Assembly: GCA_026391835.1 (NCBI GenBank)
Contig: JAPLDF010000038.1
Coordinates: forward strand, 1-64,000
DNA length: 64,000 nt
Source: Bacteroidota bacterium
GTDB lineage: Bacteria > Bacteroidota > Bacteroidia > Bacteroidales > FEN-979
Reading direction: 5' to 3'
The translations under genes and the position numbers were made by a program. A model generated the notes under the pieces. That model searched no databases. It saw only the letters and a program-made list of their open reading frames with translations, and had not been told where the DNA came from. Positions 52,327 to 61,275 of this stretch are shown here, in pieces. Every line of letters starts with the position of its first letter. Position 1 is the stretch's first letter.

Positions 52327-52352
52327 TGTATAATATTGTAACCCTTAAAATT

Positions 52353-54617
52353 TCAATCGAGACGTTTGGACCTCAGCCGCAAACTGTTGCTCACGACCGA
52401 TACCGAACTGAAAGCCATTGCAGCGCCTGCCAGCATTGGGTTCAGCATAAATCCGGTGAAGGGATAAAGGATCCCGGCCGCAACGGGGATCATGATAATG
52501 TTGTAAAAAAAAGCCCAGAAAAGATTCTGGCGGATGGTTTTTACCGTTTCGTGCGAAAGTTTCAGCGCCGTCACCAGTTTCCCCAGATCCCCTTTGATGA
52601 GCGTGATCTGTGCGCTTTCAATGGCGATATCCGTACCGGTGCCCATGGCGATGCCAATGTCGGAAACGGCAAGCGCCGGGGAGTCGTTTATGCCATCTCC
52701 TACCATGGCTACCACAAATCCCTGTTCTTTCAACCTGCTAACGTAAGCTGATTTATCGGCGGGCGTGGCCTCGGCTTTGAAATACCCGATTCCTGCTTCG
52801 GCTGCAATGTGCGAGGTAATGGCAACACTGTCGCCCGAAAGCAGGTGCACCTGCAGCCCCATCTCCTGCAACTTTGCAATGGCTTTTGCCGAACCGGGTT
52901 TCACCGTATCGGCAAGCGCGACCATGGCGATCACGACGCTGTTGCACGAAACATAAACAACCGACCGCGCCTCCTGTTTGAGTTTCAGCTCCTCCCGGCC
53001 GAATTCTTCCGGTACGACACAGCCGCTGCCGGTGATATACGACCGGCTTCCAATATGGTATAGATCTCCGTCAAACCGCGCAAGAACGCCCTTCCCGGTA
53101 ATGCTTTCGAAACCGGAAACAACACCGGTGCCAACGGGCTTTAGCGGTAATGTTCCATCAGCGTCAATTGGTTGCACGCTGAAAAAGTTCACCAACGCCT
53201 GCGCGAAAGGATGTTCCGACATCGACTCAATGGCAACGATTGCCCCGGGAATGTCACGACCTGACGGGGAAGGGAGGTTCCCGGCATCATGGTCCCAGGT
53301 CACATCGGTTACCTGGGGCCTTCCATTGGTGACCGTTCCTGTTTTATCCAGCACGATGGCAGTGGTTTTGCAAAAAATTTCGAGGCTTTGGGCATCCTTC
53401 ACCAGGATGCCGTTTTGTGCCGCTTTCCCAAGTCCGACCATCAGTGCGGTAGGCGTTGCAAGCCCCAGTGCACATGGACAGGCGATGACAAGCACCGTTA
53501 CGGCGGCAATAAATGCAAGCGGGGCGCCGGTGGCGGGGCTCCACACCGTCCAGGCTATGAATGTAAGCACAGCAATTCCTATCACAACCGGCACAAACAC
53601 TGAGGCAGCCTTATCCGCCACCTTCTGGATGGGGGCCTTGCTTCCCTGCGCTTCCTGCACCAGCCTGATGATCTGGGAAAGCATTGTCTCACTCCCGACC
53701 TTTTCGGCCACGACTTTCAGGCTGCCTGTCTGGTTGATGGTCGCGCCAATCACGCCATCGCCGGGCCATTTGTTTACCGGGACCGATTCGCCGGTAATCA
53801 TGCTTTCGTCAATGGTGCTGAACCCCTCCACAACCCTGCCGTCTGTCGGGATCTTTTCGCCGGGCCTGATAACAAGGGTATCTCCTTTCACGATTTTCGA
53901 GATGAGCATCTCCTTTTCCACCCCGTTGCGGATAACACGGGCGGTTTTCACCCCCATCCCCATCAGTTTCTTTATTGCTTCGGAAGTTTTACGTTTCGCC
54001 TTTTCTTCAAAATACCTTCCCAGCAGGATAAAAGTGACAATGACAGCGGCCGCTTCGAAGTAAACATGCGGTTCCAGTCCACGTGACAAAAAATAATCCG
54101 GGAAGAGTGTGTTGAAGGCGCTGAACACAAATGCACTGCCGGTGCCGAGGGCCACGAGGGTATCCATGTTGGCCGAAAAGTGAAGCATCCGTTTCCAGGC
54201 AATGATAAAAAACTCCCTTCCGAACAGGGCAAGTACAGGGATCGTCAGGGCCATCATGATCGGGCTGGCGTATGGCATGTGATGGAATACCATGGCGATC
54301 AGCACGACCGGGATGGAAAATGCTGCCGACAGGATGGTGTTGATCCGCAGCTTTTTTAACCGCACGGCAGCCATGTCGTGTTCCTCTTCAGCCGACAGGT
54401 CGCGGGTGATGAGTTTAAATCCAAGGCTGTCTACTGTCTTTTCAATCTGCACAAGCGTAATCACCGCCGGATCAAATTCCACCATCACCTGCTCAGATGC
54501 CAGGTTTACAGTGGCCGAACCCACCCCCTCCGTAGCCGAAAGCATGGTTTGAATGCTGCCTGCGCAGGAGGCGCAGGACATGCCGTCGACACGATATATT
54601 CCCTTGATATTTCCCAT
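52353..54617 (-). CDS. Copper-translocating P-type ATPase (CopA type)
   Basis: 754 residues, P1B-type pump that exports Cu(I) or similar soft-metal ions. One N-terminal heavy-metal-binding domain (GMSCASCAG), then eight membrane helices, the actuator TGES loop ([14 protein letters not shown]), the metal-transport motif [11 protein letters not shown] in helix 6, phosphorylation site [11 protein letters not shown], the nucleotide-binding EHPFAQAL and the hinge [13 protein letters not shown]. The CPC pattern plus the NLFWAFFYN and [20 protein letters not shown] segments point to copper specificity. No chaperone or regulator gene of the CopZ or CueR kind lies next to it. Confidence 0.95.
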   Translation of the reverse strand: MGNIKGIYRVDGMSCASCAGSIQTMLSATEGVGSATVNLASEQVMVEFDPAVITLVQIEKTVDSLGFKLITRDLSAEEEHDMAAVRLKKLRINTILSAAFSIPVVLIAMVFHHMPYASPIMMALTIPVLALFGREFFIIAWKRMLHFSANMDTLVALGTGSAFVFSAFNTLFPDYFLSRGLEPHVYFEAAAVIVTFILLGRYFEEKAKRKTSEAIKKLMGMGVKTARVIRNGVEKEMLISKIVKGDTLVIRPGEKIPTDGRVVEGFSTIDESMITGESVPVNKWPGDGVIGATINQTGSLKVVAEKVGSETMLSQIIRLVQEAQGSKAPIQKVADKAASVFVPVVIGIAVLTFIAWTVWSPATGAPLAFIAAVTVLVIACPCALGLATPTALMVGLGKAAQNGILVKDAQSLEIFCKTTAIVLDKTGTVTNGRPQVTDVTWDHDAGNLPSPSGRDIPGAIVAIESMSEHPFAQALVNFFSVQPIDADGTLPLKPVGTGVVSGFESITGKGVLARFDGDLYHIGSRSYITGSGCVVPEEFGREELKLKQEARSVVYVSCNSVVIAMVALADTVKPGSAKAIAKLQEMGLQVHLLSGDSVAITSHIAAEAGIGYFKAEATPADKSAYVSRLKEQGFVVAMVGDGINDSPALAVSDIGIAMGTGTDIAIESAQITLIKGDLGKLVTALKLSHETVKTIRQNLFWAFFYNIIMIPVAAGILYPFTGFMLNPMLAGAAMAFSSVSVVSNSLRLRSKRLD

Positions 54618-54643
54618 GATTCAATACTCAACGATATCTTTTG

Positions 54644-54651
54644 CAAATTTA
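54644..54651 (-). promoter_or_regulatory. Probable -7 element of the copper ATPase
   Basis: The minus strand reads TAAATTTG, a perfect TAnnTTTG box, about 27 bases before the ATG at 54617. Confidence 0.45.
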
Positions 54652-54727
54652 TACTAATTCCAGATAACCGTTGCCTCTTATTGTCAGCCAATTCCTTTAA
54701 CTTCTTCAAAGTTCTGTTACCTCTTTG

Positions 54728-54759
54728 AAAAAAAGCCGCCCCGGTTTCCCGGAACGGCT
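54728..54759 (-). terminator. Strong intrinsic terminator of the T9SS BNR-repeat gene
   Basis: On the minus strand AGCCGTTCCGG and CCGGGGCGGCT form an 11-bp stem (with two G-T pairs) closed by a GAAA tetraloop, followed by seven T residues. It ends leftward transcription 54 bases after the stop of the gene at 54813-57824. Confidence 0.88.
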
Positions 54760-54812
54760 AACCAAACACTGTTTTTCACCTCCCGCTTTGGAATGGAGAA
54801 ATGGGTGGGGTA

Positions 54813-57800
54813 CTACAACTTGATAAGTTTCATCGTCTTTATACTTGTCCCGGTCGTTACCTGGATAAAATACAATCCCGGCCGCATGTTTTCAACTCCG
54901 AAGGTGTGTTTCAATTCGCCTGGAATATCTGCGGACAACACTTTAACTCCATTCATGCTGTAAATCTCAACATTCGACATGGTGGGTTCAGCAGTTCCGG
55001 TGAGTTGGATCGTGAACGAACCGCCTGCAGGATTTGGATAGATACGGACATTTTCATTCATCATGATCGCCGGACCCGATGCCTGTATATTGCCATGGGG
55101 AACCGGGGTATTTACGACCGGATTCATTGGACTGATGCAGAAATCACCTGTTAAGGTAATATAACCATGCATGTATGCCCCTGAATCTATTGATGTCCCG
55201 GGGAGATAGATGATGTTCTGACCGGCGATCATTGTGGCAGAACCGCCATCCTGAACGGTAAATGTCGTTCCGCTTCCTGCAACATATATAGTCAGGATTG
55301 CATCGTAGCAGTTGATTTCACCATTGACAACGATGATGTTCTGCAGGTTGGTGTTTTCCGGTATAACTGTCATTGCAATTTGGTTGGAAGTAGCAGGGTT
55401 CCCGGTGGTGCAGGTTTCGCTGGATGTCAGTTTGCAAATTACTTTATCGGCATTTATAGGAATGTAGGTAAACAGGGCATTGTCGGTTCCCGAATTAACC
55501 CCGTTCACCTTCCACTGGTACGAAGGTGCTGCTCCTCCGTTTACGGGGATAGCTGTAAATGTCACGGCGGTGCCGGCAACAACCGGGTTAATCTCCGCAC
55601 CAATGGTCACGCTCACTACAGCTGCAGAGGTTTCAGTGATCACGGCACTTCCGGTCATCTGGGTTGTACCGGCACCATTGGTCCCGGCAATCGTGTAGTC
55701 ACCCGCAACCTGGTCGCCAAAGCTGATGGCCGCGCCTGTCCCTGCAACAGTCGGAACTTGTGCGACACTGTTTTTGTACAGGATATAGGTTACGCCTGTT
55801 GTTGAGTTTGAAAGGCCAACAGGCAAACCGGTGCCGCCCTGGCAATAAGTACCGCCGCCGGTTACAGAAAATGCCACGGGGGGCAGGGAAAATGAGTATT
55901 TCCATACAGATTGACCGTATGTTCCGGCATACAGCATGCCGTTTGCAGCATAAAGGCCAAGCACTTCAGGAATGGAAGGAAATGCCGTGTTCATGCTGGT
56001 CCAGGTATTTCCCATGTCATTTGAAAGATAAACACCGCCGGTGCCCCCTGCATACAGCGTGGGTCCGTCAAATAAGAGTACGTTTGATATCCCGATGGTT
56101 GCCGGAAGGAGTGTCCACGATAAACCTTTATCGGTGGAACGAATAATCCCACCGGTTGCAGTACCAAACACTGTATCTCCTTTAACTGCAACTGATTTGA
56201 CCAAACCGTATCCCGGACTGCCCACACCACCGTTGGCGGCTGTCCAGGTAGTGCCGTCATTGGAAGAAACGAAAACTCCCCTTGCATTCCCGATCCAGAT
56301 GTTGGTTCCATAAAATGTGATTGCCCTGATTGATTTTTCACCTATGGTTGGCAACCCGGAATTGATCGTAGTCCAGGTCGTTCCTCCGTTGGAAGTGCGC
56401 CTCATGCCGTCGTTGTTGGTTCCGGCAAACACATAGGTTGCATTGCTGCCTAGCGCCCTGACCACTTTCCCAATGGAAGTGGTTTGAGTCCAGGTTGCTC
56501 CGTTGTCGTCTGACTTGAAAACACCGAGGGTGTTATTTACACCGGCATAAACAGTGGTTCCCGATGTCGCCATGGTAAATACCTGGGAATTTGTCGTGGT
56601 CCCCGGCAAGAGTGTTTTATTCCAGTTGGCCCCTGCGTTGGTTGATTTATAAATGCCTGAATAAAAATATGTACCAGCAAAAATATCGGTACCATTCGCT
56701 GTAAATGCATCGCAATTCACCCCGCTCAGCCCGGTGCTTGACTCAGCCCAGGTTGCGCCGCCGTCCAGGGATCTCACCACTCCGCCCCCGTGGGCTGTCA
56801 TGCCAAAATTTCCAAGATTGCCGGCAAAAACATTGTCGCCATTGCTCAGCAATGCCTCCACCATATAAGCAGACAAGGCAGGTATGCTGGTCCATGTACT
56901 GCCATGGTTGACAGATTTGTAAGTTTTAGGCCCCTCATTTCCATCATTGGTCGCGGCATATATAACAGGCCCTTCGGCACAAATTGTACCGTTGGCCGCA
57001 CCCTCGGGTTTGCTAATCCCGTTGTTGATCCCGATAAAGTAATCCCCGTTGCTCGGAGACCAGAAAAAACCAAAAGAGGTTTTGGCATAAAAGTCACTCC
57101 CGCTGGATACCAGCTGGTAGATATTATTTCCTGAGGGAAACCCGGTGGATACAACGTCCCAGGTCAGGCCCTGGTCAAAGGAACGGTAAATTCCCTGTTG
57201 CGACACGGTTCCCGACGATCCTCCTGCAAATATTACATCCCCGACCGCGCACATTGCATAAACCATTCTGAATACTGTTGAATCAATTCCAATCCCGGTG
57301 GAATCCGGGGGGCCATAGGCGTCAAACACTTTCACCCAGCTATCGCCATTGTTCGATGAGCGGAATATTCCATTCTGATACGTTGAAGCAAATAAATAGG
57401 TACTCGTCCTGGCAAGCCCCGTAATATAAAGATCCGTAAAGTACCCGTTTGCGCTTACCTCTATTCCGGTGTTCTTTGCCACCCATGTATCACCGTGATC
57501 GTCTGATCTGAAAACACCTTGTCCCAGTTTTGACCAGTAGCTTGTTCCTGCAAAGATGCTTGAGCCGTTGACCAGCATCTGTGTAACTGAAGCGCCACCC
57601 GGTAAACCGTTGAACTTCGGTATCCAGCTGTCTCCGTTATTTGTTGAACGATAAACGCCGCCATATTGTGACCCGGCATAAATTTCAGTGCCAAACTTTG
57701 CCAGGCACCGGTAATCGCCTCCATCGATGCCGTTGCTTTGCACCCACTGGCCGGAACACCTGTAACTGCTCATGTTCATAACAACAAAAGCAATAATTAC

Positions 57801-57824
57801 TAAAAACATGGTAATTTTTCTCAT
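54813..57824 (-). CDS. Secreted BNR/sortilin-type repeat protein with T9SS sorting domain
   Basis: 1003 residues. Signal peptide (MFLVIIAFVVMNMSS). Residues about 25-660 consist of roughly a dozen beta-propeller units of the type GTYWSGIYKSTNNGDSWI.., similar to YCF48/BNR-repeat proteins (glycan-related or stress-assembly propellers, and sortilin-like folds). A Pro/Gly-rich stretch and one Ig-like repeat region (about 670-840) follow, and the C-terminus carries a T9SS type A sorting domain (VRIYPNPAGGSFTI onward, ending with FIQVTTGTSIKTMKLIKL). It is thus exported and surface-attached or released. Function beyond that is unknown; it has its own strong terminator. Confidence 0.87.
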   Translation of the reverse strand: MRKITMFLVIIAFVVMNMSSYRCSGQWVQSNGIDGGDYRCLAKFGTEIYAGSQYGGVYRSTNNGDSWIPKFNGLPGGASVTQMLVNGSSIFAGTSYWSKLGQGVFRSDDHGDTWVAKNTGIEVSANGYFTDLYITGLARTSTYLFASTYQNGIFRSSNNGDSWVKVFDAYGPPDSTGIGIDSTVFRMVYAMCAVGDVIFAGGSSGTVSQQGIYRSFDQGLTWDVVSTGFPSGNNIYQLVSSGSDFYAKTSFGFFWSPSNGDYFIGINNGISKPEGAANGTICAEGPVIYAATNDGNEGPKTYKSVNHGSTWTSIPALSAYMVEALLSNGDNVFAGNLGNFGMTAHGGGVVRSLDGGATWAESSTGLSGVNCDAFTANGTDIFAGTYFYSGIYKSTNAGANWNKTLLPGTTTNSQVFTMATSGTTVYAGVNNTLGVFKSDDNGATWTQTTSIGKVVRALGSNATYVFAGTNNDGMRRTSNGGTTWTTINSGLPTIGEKSIRAITFYGTNIWIGNARGVFVSSNDGTTWTAANGGVGSPGYGLVKSVAVKGDTVFGTATGGIIRSTDKGLSWTLLPATIGISNVLLFDGPTLYAGGTGGVYLSNDMGNTWTSMNTAFPSIPEVLGLYAANGMLYAGTYGQSVWKYSFSLPPVAFSVTGGGTYCQGGTGLPVGLSNSTTGVTYILYKNSVAQVPTVAGTGAAISFGDQVAGDYTIAGTNGAGTTQMTGSAVITETSAAVVSVTIGAEINPVVAGTAVTFTAIPVNGGAAPSYQWKVNGVNSGTDNALFTYIPINADKVICKLTSSETCTTGNPATSNQIAMTVIPENTNLQNIIVVNGEINCYDAILTIYVAGSGTTFTVQDGGSATMIAGQNIIYLPGTSIDSGAYMHGYITLTGDFCISPMNPVVNTPVPHGNIQASGPAIMMNENVRIYPNPAGGSFTIQLTGTAEPTMSNVEIYSMNGVKVLSADIPGELKHTFGVENMRPGLYFIQVTTGTSIKTMKLIKL

Positions 57825-57859
57825 AACGAATTGTTTTTATGGTTTATAGATGGACATTT

Positions 57860-58075
57860 TCATTCAGTTACTGTTTCATCGGGGAAGGATTCGGGTAGCT
57901 GATTTCCGGATTCGTCCTCTTTAATCATCTCTGCAAAGGCAGGATCAATAAGCTTTTTTAATACTTTATGCTGTAACTCCAGCCTGGTCAGGTATTTCCT
58001 GGGCTTTTCGCTGTCGGCAGGAAGCTTATTGTAAAGCGGTAAACTCTTATCCTGAAGTTTCTTTTTCCTGCCCAT
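57860..58075 (-). CDS. Small charged protein of unknown function
   Basis: 71 residues from ATG 58075 (MGRKKKLQDKSLPLYN); the frame is open to 58129 but that part is not supported. Basic start, then mixed charge with ELQHKVLKKLIDPAFAEMIK, likely two helices, and an acidic end. No signal. It sits 35 bases before the T9SS propeller gene in the same direction. I do not recognise the family. Confidence 0.5.
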   Translation of the reverse strand: MGRKKKLQDKSLPLYNKLPADSEKPRKYLTRLELQHKVLKKLIDPAFAEMIKEDESGNQLPESFPDETVTE

Positions 58076-58347
58076 GAGTGATGTTGGATTTTTTTCGGCA
58101 AATATCAACCGGCGAATGCCCGCTGGCAAATTTTCTGCCTATACAAAAACCACCAACCAGGTTTAATCTACCCCTACATTTACTGGGAGTATGCCTTTCA
58201 AATTGGGCAAAATTTACACATCTTGCAGACAAACAGGCTACTTACGGGTAATAGGGAGGCGATATCGCTTATAAGCCACCATAACGAAGGAATGGGTGTA
58301 TGCATGTGAGGCAAAGCCTGCGGCAATTGCCGGTGTAGGGGAGAGTG

Positions 58348-60087
58348 TTAAATCTGGGAGAGGAACGTCACCAGGTTGACTTCCGAATTGGTGATTCCAA
58401 GTTTCTTTCTTAACCGGTACCTGGCATGTTCAACGGTAAGCAGTCTCTGGCTGGTTAATTCCGAGATTTCCTTGGTAGACATATTCAGCCGGAGGAAGGC
58501 ACTCAGTTTAAGTTCACTTTGCGTCAGGTCAGGAAATTTCTGCAACAATGCCTCATAAAACCCCTGGTGAACCTCCTGGAAACGAATTGAAAACTCCCTG
58601 AGCATTTTATCGTCGGCATTTTTCTCGATTTCATGACTGATCTTTGATAAGGCCTCCCTCGTTTCGTCCTTTTTCGCCTCTTTTTCGATCTGGGCCAGCT
58701 TGTTTGAAATATCGGTCAACATTTCGTTTTTTTTCATAAGGGCAATCAGATTGATTGTCAGTTCTTTATTTTTGAAGTTCAGCTCCGATTCAAACTTTTC
58801 CTTTTCAAGAACCGCCATTTTTACCCTGATCCGTTGCCGGGAGTTAATCAGCAACACGATGACAATTCCCGACAGCAATCCTAAGAAGATGATTCCCATC
58901 AGGTAGTTTTTCCGGTTCTGCTTGATCTGCCTGGCCTTGTCGATTTTTTCATAATTATACTGAAACTCCAGCTTATATATCTCCTTCTGATTCTGGAAGA
59001 AAAGGAGGGTATCCTGGGCGTTATGCTGAATCATGGCATATTTGTATGCATTCGCCGAATCCTTTTCTGCAAGGTATATTTCATGCAGCAGTGCAGCAGC
59101 ATGCCTTGTCGTTTCGAATGAGTTGTTTTCTTTACCCTTCAGCAGTGCTGATTTTGCAAATTCCTTGCTTTTTACCAGGTTATGCAGGCTTGAATAATAC
59201 TCTCCGAGGAAAATTTCACAATCAGCAATGAGCAGCGGGCTGTTTGACCCGGTAAAAATTGTCAATCCCTTATTGTAATAGTAAAAAGCACTGTCAGGCT
59301 TTTTCAGCCTGAAATAGGTAATTCCCAGGTTTGTATAGTTAATCCCCTGAAGCTGGCTGCTTCCCAGTTCGGAATTTACCTTTAACGCTTTTTTAAGATA
59401 GAATAGGGCTTTGGGGTAATCCACCAGGTGATCGAGATAGATCCCGGCAATATTGTTGTACTGATGCGCCATCCCCTGCTTATCACCCAACTCCTGTGCT
59501 ATTTTTAATGCCTTGTAAAGATAATCAATGGCCATTTTGTAATTCTTCTGACTCAGATAGTCAGCACCGATGTTACCCATTGTTATCCCGATATCCATTT
59601 TATCGTTGATCTGTTCAAACAACCGCAATATCCTGTAGTTGATGTCCATACTCCTGCCAAAATCGCCAAGTTCCGCATAAATAATTGCCATAATCCCCTG
59701 GGCGGTTGCATTTTCCTTAACCAGTTCAAGGTCTTCGGCAAGTTCTTTTGCTTTTTCCGCATACTGCATTGCCGCCTTATAATCGTTGAGGGCCAGGCAA
59801 ATATCTGCCATCCTGAGAAACGAATTCAGGCTGCCGGTTTTATAGTCTATGCGAGCTGATAAAATATTGGCCTTGCGGGCATGGTTCATGGCAGCCTGCA
59901 GGTCAGTGCCTCCAACTTCACGTGACAGCAAAATGAGCGTGTTAATTTTATCTTTGGTTGTTTTAGCCAGTGATATTGAAAGTTTCAGGCTATCAGCATT
60001 ATTGTTCTCAGCTGCCATGGACGGAAGCGGAGAATTAAAAAACATTATTATCAGGAATAAATTAAACTTAAGGCTGGATCCCGTCAT
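58348..60087 (-). CDS. TPR regulator with membrane helix and LuxR-type HTH
   Basis: 579 residues from ATG 60087; a TTG nine bases upstream is in frame but less likely. Signal peptide (LFLIIMFFNSPLPSMAAE), about eight TPR units (EKAKELAEDLELVKENATAQ and similar), one membrane helix (LMGIIFLGLLSGIVIVLLIN) near residue 400, a coiled-coil region and a C-terminal helix-turn-helix (LTQSELKLSAFLRLNMSTKE, TVEHARYRLRKKLGI). This layout is common in Bacteroidota and is thought to pass a periplasmic signal directly to DNA. Target genes unknown. A TATTTTTG box lies upstream. Confidence 0.88.
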   Translation of the reverse strand: MTGSSLKFNLFLIIMFFNSPLPSMAAENNNADSLKLSISLAKTTKDKINTLILLSREVGGTDLQAAMNHARKANILSARIDYKTGSLNSFLRMADICLALNDYKAAMQYAEKAKELAEDLELVKENATAQGIMAIIYAELGDFGRSMDINYRILRLFEQINDKMDIGITMGNIGADYLSQKNYKMAIDYLYKALKIAQELGDKQGMAHQYNNIAGIYLDHLVDYPKALFYLKKALKVNSELGSSQLQGINYTNLGITYFRLKKPDSAFYYYNKGLTIFTGSNSPLLIADCEIFLGEYYSSLHNLVKSKEFAKSALLKGKENNSFETTRHAAALLHEIYLAEKDSANAYKYAMIQHNAQDTLLFFQNQKEIYKLEFQYNYEKIDKARQIKQNRKNYLMGIIFLGLLSGIVIVLLINSRQRIRVKMAVLEKEKFESELNFKNKELTINLIALMKKNEMLTDISNKLAQIEKEAKKDETREALSKISHEIEKNADDKMLREFSIRFQEVHQGFYEALLQKFPDLTQSELKLSAFLRLNMSTKEISELTSQRLLTVEHARYRLRKKLGITNSEVNLVTFLSQI

Positions 60088-60120
60088 TGTTCTCAAAACT
60101 CAGGCGCATAATAATTTTAA

Positions 60121-60128
60121 CAAAAATA
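60121..60128 (-). promoter_or_regulatory. Probable -7 element of the TPR-HTH regulator
   Basis: The minus strand reads TATTTTTG, a perfect TAnnTTTG box, about 33 bases before the ATG at 60087. Confidence 0.45.
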
Positions 60129-60242
60129 TTGAATATTACAATTGTAACATCCAAAATCTCTTCTTGTTTAGCGTGAAAAGTGCCCGGCCGCACGCTACGG
60201 CTTTTCACCTTTACTTTTTCATTCCTAGCTGAACGCTTTCTC

Positions 60243-60692
60243 TCATTCACTGATCGCCGGGAAGCTGCCAGTCTTATACGCCTTAGCCGCTTTATTCAAT
60301 TCCTTGTAAAGGTTCACGCCATCAGCCGCCAGCCTTTCCAGCCTTGCCTCCGAAACATGTACCTTCGGGATATCCTTCAGGATCTCGTTGCGCTGGTTTT
60401 TCCATGTCCGGATCCCGTCGATCATCCGCAAACTTAAGTGAGCGGTCAGGGCCGGGTACCTGGAACTGACATGCAGGAATTTGAGCCGCTTGATCGATTG
60501 TTCCAGCGTAAACCCGCTTGCCGGAACCTGGTTCTCAACCTGGCCCAGCAGCTTTTTCAGTTTTTTTTCGAACATGGCGGATAATATCCAGGAGGCTTCA
60601 AGAAAAAACTCCTGCTTTATGGCCATCCCGGCCTTTTCGATTAACTTTTTACCGTTTCCCTTTTTTTCGGCTTTGTTCTTTTTGCGTTTCAT
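60243..60692 (-). CDS. Uncharacterised helical protein next to a toxin-antitoxin remnant
   Basis: 149 residues from ATG 60692 (MKRKKNKAEKKGNGKKL); the frame extends to 60770, but those codons come from the junction with the broken Doc gene. All-helical pattern: basic N-terminus, IKQEFFLEASWILSAMFEKKLKKLLG, then LEQSIKRLKFLHVSSRYPAL and DGIRTWKNQRNEILKDIPKV. The WKNQRNEILKD segment recalls the RN-type motif region of HEPN-fold proteins, but the final His of the R-x4-6-H motif is missing. Function unknown. Confidence 0.55.
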   Translation of the reverse strand: MKRKKNKAEKKGNGKKLIEKAGMAIKQEFFLEASWILSAMFEKKLKKLLGQVENQVPASGFTLEQSIKRLKFLHVSSRYPALTAHLSLRMIDGIRTWKNQRNEILKDIPKVHVSEARLERLAADGVNLYKELNKAAKAYKTGSFPAISE

Positions 60693-60754
60693 AACCACTG
60701 GTTTGGTTTGAGAAATAATATTGATTGAGGCCAGACATGCGACTGGTTGCATTG

Positions 60755-60901
60755 TCACGTTGGTGGCCATTGTTGATCGAAGGTCATGAAAGGTCTGTTG
60801 ATTGCCGATTCAAGTGCGTTATAATCTCTAATTCCATGAATGCCTCCAAATCTGTCAATGAGAATATCATGAATATTAATGACTTCTTCGACAAGGATCA
60901 T
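60755..60901 (-). pseudogene. Truncated Doc/Fic-family toxin
   Basis: From ATG 60901 the minus strand encodes 48 residues: ILVEEVINIHDILIDRFG, then GIHGIRDYNALESAINRPFMT, then FDQQWPPT and a stop. This is the typical N-terminal part of death-on-curing toxins (the GGxHGIRDxxxLESAxxRP block), which normally continues into the catalytic HPFxDGNKR helix. The rest, including that catalytic motif, is absent in all frames that follow, so the toxin is dead. The ATG overlaps the upstream TGA (ATGA), as in intact toxin-antitoxin operons. Confidence 0.8.
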
Positions 60902-61086
60902 TTTGAAAGTTTTTCAAGAAGTTCCTGATCTTCTTTAAATATCTGTTTAAGATGTCTCAAAGACTCAAAATCTTTCTTTGATTTATTTTCAACTTCTTTT
61001 AGATAGGAGAGAATATCAGTTAAAAAATCGTCAGGAACCTTTTGAATAACACGATTGATTTCTTTTCTCAAGTCTTTGGTGGTCAT
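60898..61086 (-). CDS. Probable antitoxin partner of the truncated Doc
   Basis: 62 residues (MTTKDLRKEINRVIQKVPDD, FLTDILSYLKEVENKSKKDF and a Lys/Leu-rich end, ELLEKLSK). The pattern of a short amphipathic N-terminal helix (LRKEINRVIQKVPDDFLTDI) and an acidic/basic coiled region matches small antitoxins of the DUF2281/Phd-like class that precede doc genes. It overlaps the toxin remnant by four bases. A TATATTTG box (61103-61110) lies 17 bases upstream. It appears intact even though the toxin is broken. Confidence 0.75.
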   Translation of the reverse strand: MTTKDLRKEINRVIQKVPDDFLTDILSYLKEVENKSKKDFESLRHLKQIFKEDQELLEKLSK

Positions 61087-61102
61087 AGTCTATGAGTTTA
61101 TA

Positions 61103-61110
61103 CAAATATA
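61103..61110 (-). promoter_or_regulatory. Probable -7 element of the antitoxin gene
   Basis: The minus strand reads TATATTTG, a perfect TAnnTTTG box, 16 bases before the antitoxin ATG at 61086. Confidence 0.45.
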
Positions 61111-61275
61111 CAAAAGATTTTTTCAAAGTGAAAAGAGTAGGCTCGAATGGCCACTAACGGATGCAAAAAGGCCGTGCAGTTATTTGACAAACCCAAATCC
61201 GGTCGTGTGGATAAGATACCTTTGCTAAAAATATGATTTCATATAATGCTGAATGTTAATGAATTATTAAATATC

